Below are positions 34,921-44,316 of a DNA stretch of 64,000 bases, piece by piece. A program made the translations under genes and the position numbers. Origin of the DNA: Cumulibacter manganitolerans (GTDB lineage: Bacteria; Actinomycetota; Actinomycetes; Mycobacteriales; Antricoccaceae); contig NZ_WBKP01000013.1 of assembly GCF_009602465.1 (NCBI RefSeq), positions 19,075 through 83,074 of the forward strand, written 5' to 3'. Position 1 is the stretch's first letter, and each line of letters begins with the position of its first letter. Below the pieces are notes generated by a model. The model did not search any database and was not told where the DNA came from. It saw only the letters and a list, made by a program, of their open reading frames with translations.

Positions 34921-35928
34921 CTACACGCCGAGGTGCGCGCGCGGATCCCCGCTCTGCAGCGCGGCGTATTTCTCGAGCGCCTCCTCGGCCTCGGCGGAGA
35001 GGTTCTGCGGGACGACGACCTCGAGGGTGACGATGAGATCACCGGCGCCCTTCTTGGTCTGGATGCCCCGGCCCTTGGCGCGCAGCTTGGCGCCGTTCTG
35101 GGTTCCGGCGGGGACCCGGAGGGTGACCGGCGCGCCGAGCGTCGGCACCTTGACCTTGGCGCCGAGGACCGCCTCGGCGTACGTGATCGGCACGGTGAGC
35201 GTCAGGTCCCGGCCGGCCAGCCCGAACAGCGGGTGCTTGGCCACGCGGGCCTTGACCAGCAGGTCGCCGGGCGGACCGCCGCCGACCCCGGGCTGGCCCT
35301 TGCCCTTCACGCGGAACTTCTGGCCGTCGTTGATCCCGGCCGGGACGTTGACGGTGACGGTGCGAGTCCCGGATGGACCGGTCATCCGCAGCGGCAGGCT
35401 GACGCCGTTGATCGCGTCGTCGAAGCTCAGGTCGACGCTTGCCTCGGTGTCGGCGCCCTTCTGCGGGCGGGGCTGGCCGTAGCCGTCGCTGAACCCACCG
35501 CGGCCGCCGGCGCCGCCGAACATGCCGCCTAGGAGGTCCGACAGGTCCGGGCCGCTGTCGTAGCCGCCCCGCCGCGCGCCCGCGCGGCCGAACAGGTCCG
35601 ACAGGTCCTCAGCGTTGAAGGTCTGCGAGTACCCACCGGGGTGGCCCCCGCCGAAGCCGCCGGGGAACCCGCCGGCGCCGGAGAAGCCGCTGGCGGCCAG
35701 CCGCTGCGCCTCGTCGTACTCGGCGCGCTTCGTCGCGTCACCGAGCACGCCGTACGCCTCGGAGACCTCCTTGAACCGTTTCTCCGCGGCAGCGTCCCCA
35801 GGGTTCTTGTCGGGGTGCAGCTCGCTGGCGAGGCGGCGGTAGGTCTTCTTGATCTCCGCGGCACTGGCGTCCTTGGCGACGCCGAGCGCGCCGTAGTAGT
35901 CCTTCTCGAAGTAGTCCTTCTGGCTCAT
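34921..35928 (-). CDS. dnaJ: DnaJ co-chaperone lacking the zinc finger
   Basis: A 335-residue Hsp40. The J domain (about 10-75) has HPD at 38-40. A Gly/Phe-rich region to ~150 follows, then two C-terminal beta-barrel substrate domains and a short dimerisation tail (ALEKYAAL). The protein has no CxxCxGxG repeats: the sequence passes from GVSLPLRM directly to [12 protein letters not shown], where actinobacterial DnaJ1 proteins normally carry the four-motif zinc domain. It is therefore a class B (CbpA-like) Hsp40 by architecture, though the flanking sequence resembles DnaJ1. Position between grpE and hspR shows it is the main operon partner of DnaK. It lies 36 bp upstream of hspR. Confidence 0.93.
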   Translation of the reverse strand: MSQKDYFEKDYYGALGVAKDASAAEIKKTYRRLASELHPDKNPGDAAAEKRFKEVSEAYGVLGDATKRAEYDEAQRLAASGFSGAGGFPGGFGGGHPGGYSQTFNAEDLSDLFGRAGARRGGYDSGPDLSDLLGGMFGGAGGRGGFSDGYGQPRPQKGADTEASVDLSFDDAINGVSLPLRMTGPSGTRTVTVNVPAGINDGQKFRVKGKGQPGVGGGPPGDLLVKARVAKHPLFGLAGRDLTLTVPITYAEAVLGAKVKVPTLGAPVTLRVPAGTQNGAKLRAKGRGIQTKKGAGDLIVTLEVVVPQNLSAEAEEALEKYAALQSGDPRAHLGV

Positions 35929-35983
35929 CGATCCTCCTGTCGTTCCAACGTGACGCGAGGCGAGGATGAGCGACGCCTACGTG

Positions 35984-36009
35984 GCCGCCGGCCGAGACCG
36001 GCCGGCGGC
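35984..36009 (-). terminator. GC-rich hairpin between grpE and dnaJ
   Basis: A perfect 10-bp stem, GCCGCCGGCC (35984-35993) with GGCCGGCGGC (36000-36009), loop of 6. It lies in a 182-bp gap inside the heat-shock operon, 55 bp upstream of the dnaJ start. It could attenuate or process the message rather than end it. The rest of the gap shows no gene. Confidence 0.55.
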
Positions 36010-36110
36010 GCGATCGAGTGGGCAGGGGCGCCGGGCGCGGCGCGCACATCGAGCCACGCACGTTCGTGCTCACGCATGCCGTTCACCCGGACGCTCCTTC
36101 TGCTTCTCGT

Positions 36111-36755
36111 TCACTCAGGTACGACGACCGCAACCATCGCCTCGCGCAGCACGCGGTCGCCCTGCCGGTAGCCCTTGCGCATCACCGCGCCGATCTGCTC
36201 GGCGTCGACCTCGGCCGACGAGTGCTGCGCGACGGCCTGGTGGATCTGCGGGTCGAACGGCTCGCCCTCGGCGCCGAACGCCTCGAGGCCGGCCTCGCCG
36301 AGCACCTTGCGCAGGGCGTCGGCGACGGTCTTGAACCCACCGGTCAGGTCACCGTGCTGGTCGGCCCGGTCGATGTCGTCGAGCACCGGCACCAGCTTCG
36401 AGATCAGCGCCGCCTGCGCCACCGGCACCATCGTCTCGCGCTCGCGATCGGCGCGCCTGCGGTAGTTGGCGTACTCCGCGCTGACTCGCTGCAGGTCGCT
36501 GGTGCGCTCGGCGAGCTCCTTGGTCAGCCGGTCGATCTCGGTCAGCTGCTGCTCCGTGGGGACGTCGGCCGGCCCGCTGTCCCGGCCCTTCTCGGGGCTC
36601 GCGTCCGCGGCGGCGTCGGCGGACGGCGCGTCGGTGCCCTCCCGCGCTCCGCCGCCCTGCTGGGACGGCGTACGGGGGGCGCCGCTCTCGTCGTTCACGC
36701 GGCGGTTGTCGCGGATCACGATCGGCTCCTGCTCGTCACGATTCTGCTCACTCAT
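36111..36755 (-). CDS. grpE: Nucleotide exchange factor GrpE
   Basis: A 214-residue GrpE. Residues 1-65 are acidic, disordered and longer than minimal. A long helix (about 70-115, LTEIDRLTKELAERTSDLQR) leads to the ANYRRRADRE segment. The C-terminal beta wing has FDPQIHQAVAQHSS and VLREAMVAVV. GrpE releases ADP from DnaK. ATG 36755 has GAGGA six nt upstream; TTG 36761 would add two residues. It lies 100 bp downstream of dnaK, with a hairpin in between. Confidence 0.95.
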   Translation of the reverse strand: MSEQNRDEQEPIVIRDNRRVNDESGAPRTPSQQGGGAREGTDAPSADAAADASPEKGRDSGPADVPTEQQLTEIDRLTKELAERTSDLQRVSAEYANYRRRADRERETMVPVAQAALISKLVPVLDDIDRADQHGDLTGGFKTVADALRKVLGEAGLEAFGAEGEPFDPQIHQAVAQHSSAEVDAEQIGAVMRKGYRQGDRVLREAMVAVVVPE

Positions 36756-36803
36756 TGACAATCCTCAATGCAGTCGGGGATCGGGTCGGTCGGGACCCGG
36801 CGG

Positions 36804-36833
36804 CCCGGGGCGAACCGTTCGGTCCGCCCCGGG
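36804..36833 (-). terminator. Hairpin between dnaK and grpE (attenuator-like)
   Basis: CCCGGGGCG (36804-36812) pairs perfectly with CGCCCCGGG (36825-36833), with a further ACC/GGT pair inside. It starts 23 bp after the dnaK stop codon. Because grpE follows in the same direction, it probably reduces read-through or protects dnaK mRNA, giving more DnaK than GrpE. Confidence 0.65.
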
Positions 36834-36855
36834 TACGCCGGCGTCGCGCCGGCCG

Positions 36856-38712
36856 CTACTTCTTCTCGTCCTCGTCGTCCACGATCTCGGCGTCGACGAC
36901 GTCGTCGTCGCCGGCCTGCTGACCGGAGCCGGGAGTCGCCCCGGGCTCGCCGGCACCGCCGGCCGCCCCGGACTGGGCCTGCTCGTAGATCGCGGCGCCC
37001 ACCTGCTGCGTGAGGTTCTGGACCTTCTCGTGCGCGGTCTTGATCGCCTCGACGTCCGAGCCGCCCAGGGCACCGCGCAGCTCGCCGATCGCGTCGTTCA
37101 GCTCTTCCTTCTTGTCCGCGGGGACCTTGTCACCGTTCTCGGCCAGGAACTTCTCGGTCTGGAACAGCAGCGCGTCGCCGTTGTTGCGGACCTCCGCCTC
37201 CTCGCGGCGCTTCTTGTCCTCCTCGGCGTGCGCCTCGGCGTCCTTCATCATCCGGTCGATCTCGTCCTTGCTGAGCGCCGAGCCACCGGTGATCTGCATG
37301 GACTGCTCCTTGTTGGTGGCGAGGTCCTTCGCGGTGACGTGCACGATGCCGTTGGCGTCGATGTCGAAGGTCACCTCGATCTGCGGGACACCACGCGGCG
37401 CCGGCGGCAGACCGGTCAGCTCGAACATCCCCAGCCGCTTGTTGAACTGCGTCATCTCACGCTCGCCCTGGAAGACCTGGATCTGCACCGACGGCTGGTT
37501 GTCGTCGGCCGTCGTGAAGATCTCCGAGCGCTTGGTCGGGATCGTGGTGTTGCGCTCGATGAGCTTGGTCATCACGCCACCCTTGGTCTCGATGCCCAGC
37601 GACAGCGGCGTCACGTCGAGCAGCAGGACGTCCTTGACCTCGCCCTTCATGACACCGGCCTGCAGGGCGGCGCCGACGGCGACGACCTCGTCCGGGTTGA
37701 CGCCCTTGTTGGGCTCGCGGCCGCCGGTGAGCTCCTTGACGAGGTCGGTCACGGCGGGCATGCGGGTCGAGCCGCCGACCAGGACGACGTGGTCGATGTC
37801 GCTGACCGAGATGCCGGCGTCCTTGACCGCCTGGTTGAACGGCGCCTTGGTGCGCTCGATCAGGTCCTGGGTCATCCGCTGGAACTCGGCGCGGGTGATC
37901 GTCACGTCGAGGTGCATCGGCCCGTCGGGACCCGCGGTGATGTACGGCTGGTTGATGGTCGTCGACTGCGAGCCGGAGAGCTCGATCTTCGCCTTCTCGG
38001 CCGCCTCACGCAGGCGCTGCATGGCGAGCTTGTCCTTCGACAGGTCGACGCCGTGCTCGTTCTTGAACGTCTTCACCAGGTGGTCGACGATCCGCTGATC
38101 CCAGTCGTCACCGCCGAGCTGGGTGTCTCCGGAGGTCGACTTGACCTCGACCACGCCGTCGCCGATCTCCAGCAGGGAGACGTCGAAGGTGCCGCCACCG
38201 AGGTCGAAGACCAGGATGGTCTGCTCCTTCTCGCCCTTGTCCAGGCCGTACGCGAGCGCGGCCGCGGTCGGCTCGTTGACGATGCGCAGCACGTTCAGGC
38301 CGGCGATGTCGCCGGCCTCCTTGGTGGCCTGGCGCTGGGCGTCGGAGAAGTACGCGGGCACGGTGATGACCGCGTCGGTCACGGTGTCGCCGAGGTAGGT
38401 CTCGGCGTCGCGCTTGAGCTTCTGCAGCACGCGGGCGGAGATCTCCTGCGGCGTGTACTTCTTGTCGTCGATCTGCACCGTCCAGTCGGTGCCCATGTGG
38501 CGCTTGACCGAGCGGATGGTGCGGTCGACGTTCGTCACGGCCTGGTTCTTGGCGGCCTGGCCGACGAGGACCTCGCCGTTCTTGGCGAACGCGACGATCG
38601 AGGGGGTGGTGCGAGAGCCCTCGGCATTGGCGATGACCTTCGGCTCGCCACCTTCGAGGACGGAGACGACGGAGTTGGTCGTTCCGAGGTCGATACCAAC
38701 AGCACGTGCCAT
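36856..38712 (-). CDS. dnaK: Chaperone DnaK (Hsp70)
   Basis: A 618-residue Hsp70 of cytosolic protein folding. The ATPase domain begins [16 protein letters not shown] and contains [12 protein letters not shown] and the [13 protein letters not shown] block. The substrate-binding domain has [16 protein letters not shown] and the [10 protein letters not shown] loop. The lid ends in an acidic [12 protein letters not shown] tail. All phosphate-binding motifs are intact and length is normal. It is the first gene of the heat-shock operon. A HAIR operator lies 70 bp upstream, and DnaK itself is the known co-repressor of HspR, so the operon is self-limited. Confidence 0.98.
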   Translation of the reverse strand: MARAVGIDLGTTNSVVSVLEGGEPKVIANAEGSRTTPSIVAFAKNGEVLVGQAAKNQAVTNVDRTIRSVKRHMGTDWTVQIDDKKYTPQEISARVLQKLKRDAETYLGDTVTDAVITVPAYFSDAQRQATKEAGDIAGLNVLRIVNEPTAAALAYGLDKGEKEQTILVFDLGGGTFDVSLLEIGDGVVEVKSTSGDTQLGGDDWDQRIVDHLVKTFKNEHGVDLSKDKLAMQRLREAAEKAKIELSGSQSTTINQPYITAGPDGPMHLDVTITRAEFQRMTQDLIERTKAPFNQAVKDAGISVSDIDHVVLVGGSTRMPAVTDLVKELTGGREPNKGVNPDEVVAVGAALQAGVMKGEVKDVLLLDVTPLSLGIETKGGVMTKLIERNTTIPTKRSEIFTTADDNQPSVQIQVFQGEREMTQFNKRLGMFELTGLPPAPRGVPQIEVTFDIDANGIVHVTAKDLATNKEQSMQITGGSALSKDEIDRMMKDAEAHAEEDKKRREEAEVRNNGDALLFQTEKFLAENGDKVPADKKEELNDAIGELRGALGGSDVEAIKTAHEKVQNLTQQVGAAIYEQAQSGAAGGAGEPGATPGSGQQAGDDDVVDAEIVDDEDEKK

Positions 38713-38781
38713 GGGGTGTTTCTCCTTCTTGGGTATCGGTTGTGCCTGCCTCGCGGGGATCCGGCGGGGCGTAGGTGAAGA

Positions 38782-38802
38782 CTTGAGTCGATCTTGCTCA
38801 AC
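38782..38802. promoter_or_regulatory. HAIR operator (HspR binding site) upstream of dnaK
   Basis: CTTGAGT-N7-GCTCAAC matches the HAIR consensus in the left arm exactly and in five positions of the right arm. It is 70 bp before the dnaK start and overlaps the region where its promoter should lie. The divergent gene at 38918 is 116 bp away and might be affected. Confidence 0.9.
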
Positions 38803-38917
38803 TTTACATCTTCTCCAACGCGCACCTTCGCTGAGTCATTCCCGGATCCGGAACCGAAATCCGGGCCGCACCCGTCAGAGCGGCACCACCGTCCTGACCC
38901 GCTGGAAGGCGACGCAG

Positions 38918-39757
38918 ATGACCGACCCGCGCACCCCGTACGACGCGCACGATCCGTTCGCGCTTCCCGCGGAGCCGCCCACGGCGCGGGCACCGCAGCC
39001 CACCGCACCGCCGCCGTACGGGGCGCCCGACGAGGAGTACGTGATCACGTCGGGCCTGCCGGCCGAGCCGGCCACGTACCGCAACGCCCCCGACCCGTTC
39101 GGTGGGACGCCGAGCACGGGGGCGTACGGCACGGGGTCCCGACGTCCGGGCAGCAGCCGGTGGGTGCTCGCGGCCGCCGCCGTCCTCGCGCTGGCCCTCG
39201 TCGCGGCGGCCGCCTACTTCCTGCTGATCAAGAAGGACGACGGCTCCTCCGCTCCCGCGGACGGGTCGCGCGCGTCGGCCCAGGGCAGGTCGTCCGCCCC
39301 GGGCTCCGAGCCGTCCGGAGACGCCTCCGGGTCGGCGACCGGCACACCGTCCGCTCCCGGCGCAGGCGCGTCCCTCGCGGGCAGCTACGACGTCAACGGG
39401 ACGATCGCCGGCTACACCGGGCCGCAGACCGGCCAGCTCGGAAGCTCGGCGAAGAAGGCCGGCGATCCCGCCTTCAAGACCCCACAGACGTGGACGCTCT
39501 CCGGTGGCTGCGTGGCGGGCGAGCCCTGCGAGCTGGCGATCAGCCCGGGAGGCGCACAGCTCACCCTCACTCTCGACGGCGGCACGTGGAAGGGCACCGG
39601 GAGCGAGTCGATCCAGTGCTCCCCCGCCGGCCAGCCGACGGAGGCCACCGTCACCGTCGAGATCCCGCAGTCCGGCGGCACCGCCACGCGGACGCTCACC
39701 GCGACCTGCGGCCAACCGCTCACCGAGGTGGACACCCTCACGCTGACCAGGCGATGA
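38918..39757 (+). CDS. Membrane-anchored protein, Pro-rich N-terminus and exported domain of unknown type
   Basis: A 279-residue protein I cannot assign. A Pro/Ala-rich cytoplasmic stretch (1-78) precedes one membrane helix at about 80-103 followed by KKDD, so the remaining part is probably extracytoplasmic. After a Ser/Gly/Pro linker to ~150, a beta-rich domain contains four cysteines (GGCVAGEPCEL, IQCSPAG, TATCGQPL) that could form two disulfides. The layout suits an actinobacterial surface protein. ATG 38918 has GGAAGG upstream. Short dyads, such as CGCTCG-N5-CGAGCG at 39791-39807, could end its message. Confidence 0.72.
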   Translation: MTDPRTPYDAHDPFALPAEPPTARAPQPTAPPPYGAPDEEYVITSGLPAEPATYRNAPDPFGGTPSTGAYGTGSRRPGSSRWVLAAAAVLALALVAAAAYFLLIKKDDGSSAPADGSRASAQGRSSAPGSEPSGDASGSATGTPSAPGAGASLAGSYDVNGTIAGYTGPQTGQLGSSAKKAGDPAFKTPQTWTLSGGCVAGEPCELAISPGGAQLTLTLDGGTWKGTGSESIQCSPAGQPTEATVTVEIPQSGGTATRTLTATCGQPLTEVDTLTLTRR

Positions 39758-39821
39758 CGGCCGCCGCTGTGGCCCGGGCCCGTGGGCCCACGCTCGCCCC
39801 ACGAGCGGGTCGCCCGGACGA

Positions 39822-39832
39822 TGGTACGTTCG
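39822..39832 (+). promoter_or_regulatory. TGGTACGTTCG motif in the leader of the heptose cluster
   Basis: This 11-bp sequence lies 47 bp before the first gene of the cluster and recurs exactly at 49581-49591, where it is half of a perfect inverted repeat. Here the second half-site is degenerate (CCGTCAAA). It may be an operator or part of the promoter. Confidence 0.45.
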
Positions 39833-39878
39833 GAACCGTCAAACCACGGCGCCCTCATTCGCACCGAAAGGTGAGCTC

Positions 39879-41201
39879 ATGCGGATCGCTGTGGTGGGTT
39901 GTGGCTACCTCGGAGCCACGCATTCGGCCGCACTGGCCGTCCTCGGGCATCAGGTCGTCGGCTACGACGTCGACGAGGCCCGGATCGAGGCACTGCGGCG
40001 CCGCCAGGCCCCGATGTACGAGCCGGGGCTGCAGAAGCTGCTGGCCGAGCTGCCCACCGAGTCGTTGTCGTTCACCACGGCACCGCGCGATCTCGACGGA
40101 TGCGACGTCTTCTTCCTGTGCGCCGGCACCCCGGAGCAGGGCGACGCGGGAGCCACCAACCTCGACTACCTGCTGGCCGCCTTCGAGGCGGTGCTCCCGT
40201 CGCTTCGTCCGGGCTCCCTCGTCGTCGGCAAGTCGACGGTGCCGCTAGGTACCGCCGGCGGTCTGCACGAGCGGCTCACCGAGCGGTGCCCCGGCGCGCT
40301 GCTGGCGTGGAACCCGGAGTTCCTGCGCGAGGGGCACGCCGTGGAGGACAGCCTGCATCCCGATCGGCTGGTGTACGGCGTGGTGGACGGCGACCCCGCG
40401 GCGCTGGCCGTGCTGCACGAGGTGTACGCCGGCATCGAGGCCGAGGGCTGCCCCGTAGTGGTGACCGACCTGCCCAGTGCCGAGGTTGCCAAGCTCGCCG
40501 CCAACTGCTTCCTCGCCCTCAAGCTGTCCTACATCAACGCCGTCGCCGAGCTGTGCGAGAACGGCGGTGCGGAGGTTGCGGACGTCGCCGAGGTCATCGG
40601 CCGCGACCCGCGCATCGGCCCTGCCTTCCTCGGCTCCGGCATCGGATTCGGCGGCGGCTGCCTGCCGAAGGACCTCCGCGCGCTGGCTCATCGCGCCGAC
40701 GAGCTCGCCGCCACCGGCCTCTCCGGTCTGCTCCGCGCGGCCGAGGCGGTCAACGACAGCAGCCGGGCACGCCTCGTCGACCTGGTCGTCCGGGAGGTCG
40801 AGCCCGGCGCTCGCATCGCCGTGCTGGGCGCCGCCTTCAAACCGGACAGCGACGACGTGCGCAGCTCGCCCGCGCTCGCGGTGGCCGCCGAGCTGGACCG
40901 GCGTGGCTACGAGGTGGTCGTCACCGACCCGATCGCCCTCGCCAACGCGGCGCAGTACTGCCCGGGCCCCGTCTACGAACCCGACCTGGGGACCGCCCTC
41001 AGCGGCAGCTCCGCGGTCCTGCTGCTCACCGAGTGGCCGCAGTACGCCGAGCTGGATCCGCACTATGCGGCCGGTTTGGTCGCCAGCCAGCGAATGTACG
41101 ACGGGCGCAAGGCCCTGCCGACGGAGCGCTGGCGCTCAGCCGGGTGGCGGATGCACTCCACGGGCTCGCCGCGCGAGGTCGGGGAGACCAGCTATGTCTG
41201 A
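39879..41201 (+). CDS. UDP-glucose 6-dehydrogenase
   Basis: A 440-residue UDP-glucose/GDP-mannose dehydrogenase. It starts with the Rossmann motif VVGCGYLGATHSAAL, contains VGKSTVPLGTA and AWNPEFLREGHAVED, and has catalytic Cys261 in GFGGGCLPKD. The C-terminal UDP-binding domain has LGAAFKPDSDDVRSSPAL. The enzyme oxidises UDP-glucose to UDP-glucuronate with two NAD. In this cluster that product would feed the UDP-xylose-synthase-like enzyme at 53997. GDP-mannose dehydrogenase is an alternative, but the uxs-like gene supports UDP-glucose. ATG 39879 follows GAAAGGTGAG. It overlaps the next glycosyltransferase gene by 8 bp. Confidence 0.9.
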   Translation: MRIAVVGCGYLGATHSAALAVLGHQVVGYDVDEARIEALRRRQAPMYEPGLQKLLAELPTESLSFTTAPRDLDGCDVFFLCAGTPEQGDAGATNLDYLLAAFEAVLPSLRPGSLVVGKSTVPLGTAGGLHERLTERCPGALLAWNPEFLREGHAVEDSLHPDRLVYGVVDGDPAALAVLHEVYAGIEAEGCPVVVTDLPSAEVAKLAANCFLALKLSYINAVAELCENGGAEVADVAEVIGRDPRIGPAFLGSGIGFGGGCLPKDLRALAHRADELAATGLSGLLRAAEAVNDSSRARLVDLVVREVEPGARIAVLGAAFKPDSDDVRSSPALAVAAELDRRGYEVVVTDPIALANAAQYCPGPVYEPDLGTALSGSSAVLLLTEWPQYAELDPHYAAGLVASQRMYDGRKALPTERWRSAGWRMHSTGSPREVGETSYV

Positions 41202-42126
41202 CGCGCGCGCCATCGAGCCGCGCATGACGGTCGTGGTGGCGACCCGGAACCGGCGTGCCGAGCTGCTGCAGTCCCTCGCCCGGCACGAAGCCGCCGTGAT
41301 CGTCGTCGACAACGCCTCCACGGACGGCTCGCCCGAGGCCGTGCGGGCCGAGTTTCCCCACGTCGACGTCGTGGCGCTCGATCGCAACCTCGGTGCGGTC
41401 GCCCGCAACCTCGGCGTGCTCCGGGCAGCCACCCCGTATGTCGCGTTCGCCGACGACGACTCGTGGTGGGCGCCCGGGTCGCTGAGCGCGGCCGCCGACG
41501 TTCTCGATCGGCACGCCGACCTGGCCGTGGCACAGGCGCGCATCCTGGTCGGCCCCAGCGAGCGGCTGGATCCGGTGTGCGCGGAGATGGCCGCCTCCGG
41601 CCTGCCCGACGGGGACCATCCGGGGCGGGCGCTGATCGGCTTCGTGGCCTGCGGTGCTGCGGTCCGCGTGTCGGCCTTCCTTGCCTGCGGGGGATTCGAT
41701 CGAGTCGTTCGCTTCCCGGGGGAGGAGGAGCGGCTTGCCCTGGATCTGTGCGATGCAGGATGGGCGATGAGCTACCTGCCCCACCTCACCGTGCACCACC
41801 ACCCCTCACCCAAGCGCGACGCCTCGCACACCCGCGTCCGGGACATCCTCCGCGGCCGGCTGCTGACCGCGGTCATGCGCCGCAGCTGGCTGACGGTGGC
41901 CGGCGAGGTGGTCGGCTGCCTGCGCGCCGGTCGGCCGGGGCTGCGGGCGATCGGCACGGCGATCCCGCGACTGCCGGCTGCCGTGCGCAACCGGCGTCCG
42001 GTCGGCCATCGCGCGCTGGCGGCGCTCCGAGACGCGAGCACGCCGCGCGATCACCCGCGCGACGTGCTCACCGGACCGGCGACGCCGGCGTCTACGGCCA
42101 GGAGCCCTCGAGCGGGTGCGCGATGA
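41194..42126 (+). CDS. GT2-family glycosyltransferase
   Basis: A 310-residue inverting-type GT-A glycosyltransferase. The nucleotide-binding strand VVVATRNRRAELLQSL and VIVVDNASTDGSPE are followed by the NLGAVARNLGV motif and the metal-binding DDD in YVAFADDDSWW near residue 91. The acceptor side contains GGFDRVVRFPGEEERLALDL with a catalytic-type E-E pair. Rhamnosyl-/galactosyltransferases of cell-wall and capsule pathways share this layout. The ~90 C-terminal residues are basic and not conserved in appearance. Its 3' end overlaps the convergent SDR gene by 35 bp. Confidence 0.88.
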   Translation: MSDARAIEPRMTVVVATRNRRAELLQSLARHEAAVIVVDNASTDGSPEAVRAEFPHVDVVALDRNLGAVARNLGVLRAATPYVAFADDDSWWAPGSLSAAADVLDRHADLAVAQARILVGPSERLDPVCAEMAASGLPDGDHPGRALIGFVACGAAVRVSAFLACGGFDRVVRFPGEEERLALDLCDAGWAMSYLPHLTVHHHPSPKRDASHTRVRDILRGRLLTAVMRRSWLTVAGEVVGCLRAGRPGLRAIGTAIPRLPAAVRNRRPVGHRALAALRDASTPRDHPRDVLTGPATPASTARSPRAGAR

Positions 42127-42799
42127 AGAGCTCGCGCACCTCGCTTCCCTCCGGCTGCTCCAGCGCGAAGCACACTGCTCGCGCGACGTTCGCGGGGTCG
42201 TTCAGCCGGGAGTCGTCGGCGGGACGGTACTGCTCGGTCCGGTCGTCGAAGAACCGCGTGTTCATGCCACCCGGGATCAGCTGGGTGACGCCGACCTCGC
42301 CCGCGAGCTCGGCCGCCAGCGCCTGGGTGAAGCCCAGCACACCGAACTTCGAGGCGCAGTACGCGGTCGCGTCGGACACTCCCTTGAGCGCGAGGGTGGA
42401 GGCCACGGTGACGATCCTGCCGCGGGATTCCCGCAAGAACGGCAATGCAGCCCGCACCGCCGATACCGTGCCGAGGAGGTTCACGCCGATGACACGCGTC
42501 CATTCCTCCACCGATACGTCCTCCAGGCGCCCGCACCGGTCGATGCCTGCGGCCGTCACGACTGCGTCGATGCCGCCCTGTGCGCCGATTCGGCCGATCA
42601 CCTCGGAGACAGCGGCGTCATCCGACACATCGACCCGGTGGCTTTCGATACCGTCGGACTCATGCGGCCGCACGTCGAGCACCACCGCCTCGCCGCCCGC
42701 ATCGACGACCGCGGAGGCGACCGCGGCTCCGAGGCCGCTGGCACCTCCCGTCACGACGACGCGTCCGATCTGGCGCTTTGCGGGGGCGTGCGATTCCAT
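42092..42799 (-). CDS. SDR-family oxidoreductase within the heptose cluster
   Basis: A 235-residue short-chain dehydrogenase, the only minus-strand gene inside the cluster. It has TGGASGLGAAVA (cofactor loop, residues 18-29), DVRPHE after strand two (an Asp favouring NAD), catalytic Ser in VTVASTLA, and Tyr-x3-Lys in YCASKFGV. The usual NNAG is replaced by TAAG. Preceding and following genes are on the other strand, and it is divergent from the aldehyde dehydrogenase with 101 bp between starts. It could modify a sugar or alcohol in the same pathway, with the aldehyde dehydrogenase acting next, but its direction leaves membership uncertain. The start is ATG 42799. Confidence 0.82.
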   Translation of the reverse strand: MESHAPAKRQIGRVVVTGGASGLGAAVASAVVDAGGEAVVLDVRPHESDGIESHRVDVSDDAAVSEVIGRIGAQGGIDAVVTAAGIDRCGRLEDVSVEEWTRVIGVNLLGTVSAVRAALPFLRESRGRIVTVASTLALKGVSDATAYCASKFGVLGFTQALAAELAGEVGVTQLIPGGMNTRFFDDRTEQYRPADDSRLNDPANVARAVCFALEQPEGSEVRELFIAHPLEGSWP

Positions 42800-42900
42800 A
42801 GTGATTCTCTCCCGAGGTCGAGGATTGCAGCCATAGCGAGAAACCAGGCACTCCCGCAAAGGCCGTTCGGTTCGGCACTCTAGTCCTGAAAGGAGCCCCA

Positions 42901-44316
42901 GTGCATACGTCCGCGACTTCGCACGACATCGACGAGGTGCGCCGCCTCTCCATCACCGACCCCCGCGACGGCACGCCGGTCGGCGATCTCCAGGTGAGCG
43001 ACGCCGCCGACATTGACCGCGCGATCGCCCGGGCGCGCGAGCAGCAGGCCCGATGGGCCGCGCAGACGCCCGCCGATCGCGGTGCCGCCCTGCGCGACAT
43101 GGCTGATCGTCTCGAGGCCCACACGGACGAGCTGGCCGCCTGGAACGAGCGGGAGACCGGCAAGCTGCTCGACGACGCCAAGGGCGGGATCGCCGCGGCG
43201 GTCGGCACACTGCGCCAGTACGCCGAGCTCGGGCCGCTGCATCGGGGCCACAGCCTTCGCGGCCCCGCGACGGCGACCGACTACAGCGTGCGCGAGCCGC
43301 GCGGGGTGATCGCGGCGATCACCCCCTGGAACGACCCCGTGGCGGTGGCCGTCGGCCTCATCGCCGCGGCGCTGGTCACCGGCAACACGGTCGTGCACAA
43401 GCCGAGCGAACGCTGCCCGCACACCGGCCGGCTGCTGGGTGACGTTCTGGCGAGCGCGCTTCCCGACGACGTCCTGCTGACCGTCACCGGCGACGCGTCC
43501 ACCGGTGAGGCACTGGTCCGCGACGAGCGAATCGACATGATCGCGCACGTCGGCTCCAGCGATGCCGGCGCGCGGATCGCCGCCATCGCTGCCGAGCGCG
43601 GCGCGCATGTCATCCGGGAGAACGGTGGCAACGACCCGCTGATCGTGGACCAAGGCATCGATCCGGTCTGGGCGGCCGAGCAGGCCGCGCTCGGGTCGTT
43701 CGCCAACGCGGGCCAGATCTGCGTCTCCGTCGAGCGGATCTACGTGCATCGCGAGATCGCCGATGCGTTCCTCGATGCGCTGGTGGGTCTGGCGAACGAC
43801 CACCGATGGGCGGCCGGACAGCCGCTGGTCGATGAGCGGATGCGCACATCGGTCCATGACCAGGTCTCGGAGGCGGTGTCCGCCGGTGCGCGCGTGCTCG
43901 CCGGCGGATCGGTGCCGGCCGGGCCGGGAGCGCACTACCCGGCGACCGTGCTCTCCGGCTGCACCCCCGCGATGCGGGTCATGACCGAGGAGACCTTCGG
44001 ACCGATCGCCCCGGTGCAGGTGGTCGACTCGTTCCACGAGGCGCTGCGGCTGGCCGCGGAAGGGCCCTACGGGCTGTCCGCTGCCGTGCTCACGGGCCGC
44101 ATCGATCACGCGCAGGACGCCATAGCGCGCCTGCCGGTGGGTACGGTCAAGGTGAACGGCGTCTTCGGCGGCGCGCCCGGCGGATCCGCGGAGCCGCGCG
44201 GGGTGAGCGGCGCGGGCTTCGGCTACGGCCCGGAGCTCCTCGACGAGATGACCCGGGTGAAGGTGGTCCACATCGAACGCCCGCGGTACGCGGGAGACGA
44301 CGGAGGCGCGCAGTGA
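42901..44316 (+). CDS. Aldehyde dehydrogenase (NAD(P)-dependent)
   Basis: A 471-residue ALDH-superfamily enzyme. Catalytic Cys274 lies in GQICVS. The general-base Glu is in ENGGNDP, a variation on the usual ELGGNDP. The PWNDPVAV and VVHKPSERCPHT segments form the oxyanion Asn site and cofactor pocket, and EETFGPIAPV is the C-terminal signature. Substrate class cannot be read from sequence; similar enzymes act on succinate semialdehyde, lactaldehyde and sugar-derived aldehydes. GTG 42901 follows AAGGAG. The stop codon overlaps the GTG of the carbamoyltransferase gene, tying it to the glycan cluster. Confidence 0.9.
   Translation: MHTSATSHDIDEVRRLSITDPRDGTPVGDLQVSDAADIDRAIARAREQQARWAAQTPADRGAALRDMADRLEAHTDELAAWNERETGKLLDDAKGGIAAAVGTLRQYAELGPLHRGHSLRGPATATDYSVREPRGVIAAITPWNDPVAVAVGLIAAALVTGNTVVHKPSERCPHTGRLLGDVLASALPDDVLLTVTGDASTGEALVRDERIDMIAHVGSSDAGARIAAIAAERGAHVIRENGGNDPLIVDQGIDPVWAAEQAALGSFANAGQICVSVERIYVHREIADAFLDALVGLANDHRWAAGQPLVDERMRTSVHDQVSEAVSAGARVLAGGSVPAGPGAHYPATVLSGCTPAMRVMTEETFGPIAPVQVVDSFHEALRLAAEGPYGLSAAVLTGRIDHAQDAIARLPVGTVKVNGVFGGAPGGSAEPRGVSGAGFGYGPELLDEMTRVKVVHIERPRYAGDDGGAQ

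Noticed and set aside
36466..38778. Long + strand open frame opposite dnaK
   Set aside because: Antisense shadow of dnaK; biased composition and no recognisable motif.
42092..42799. SDR in the heptose cluster as HldD epimerase
   Set aside because: It is a short classical SDR with a YxxxK of FabG type, not an extended epimerase; length 235 is too small for HldD.
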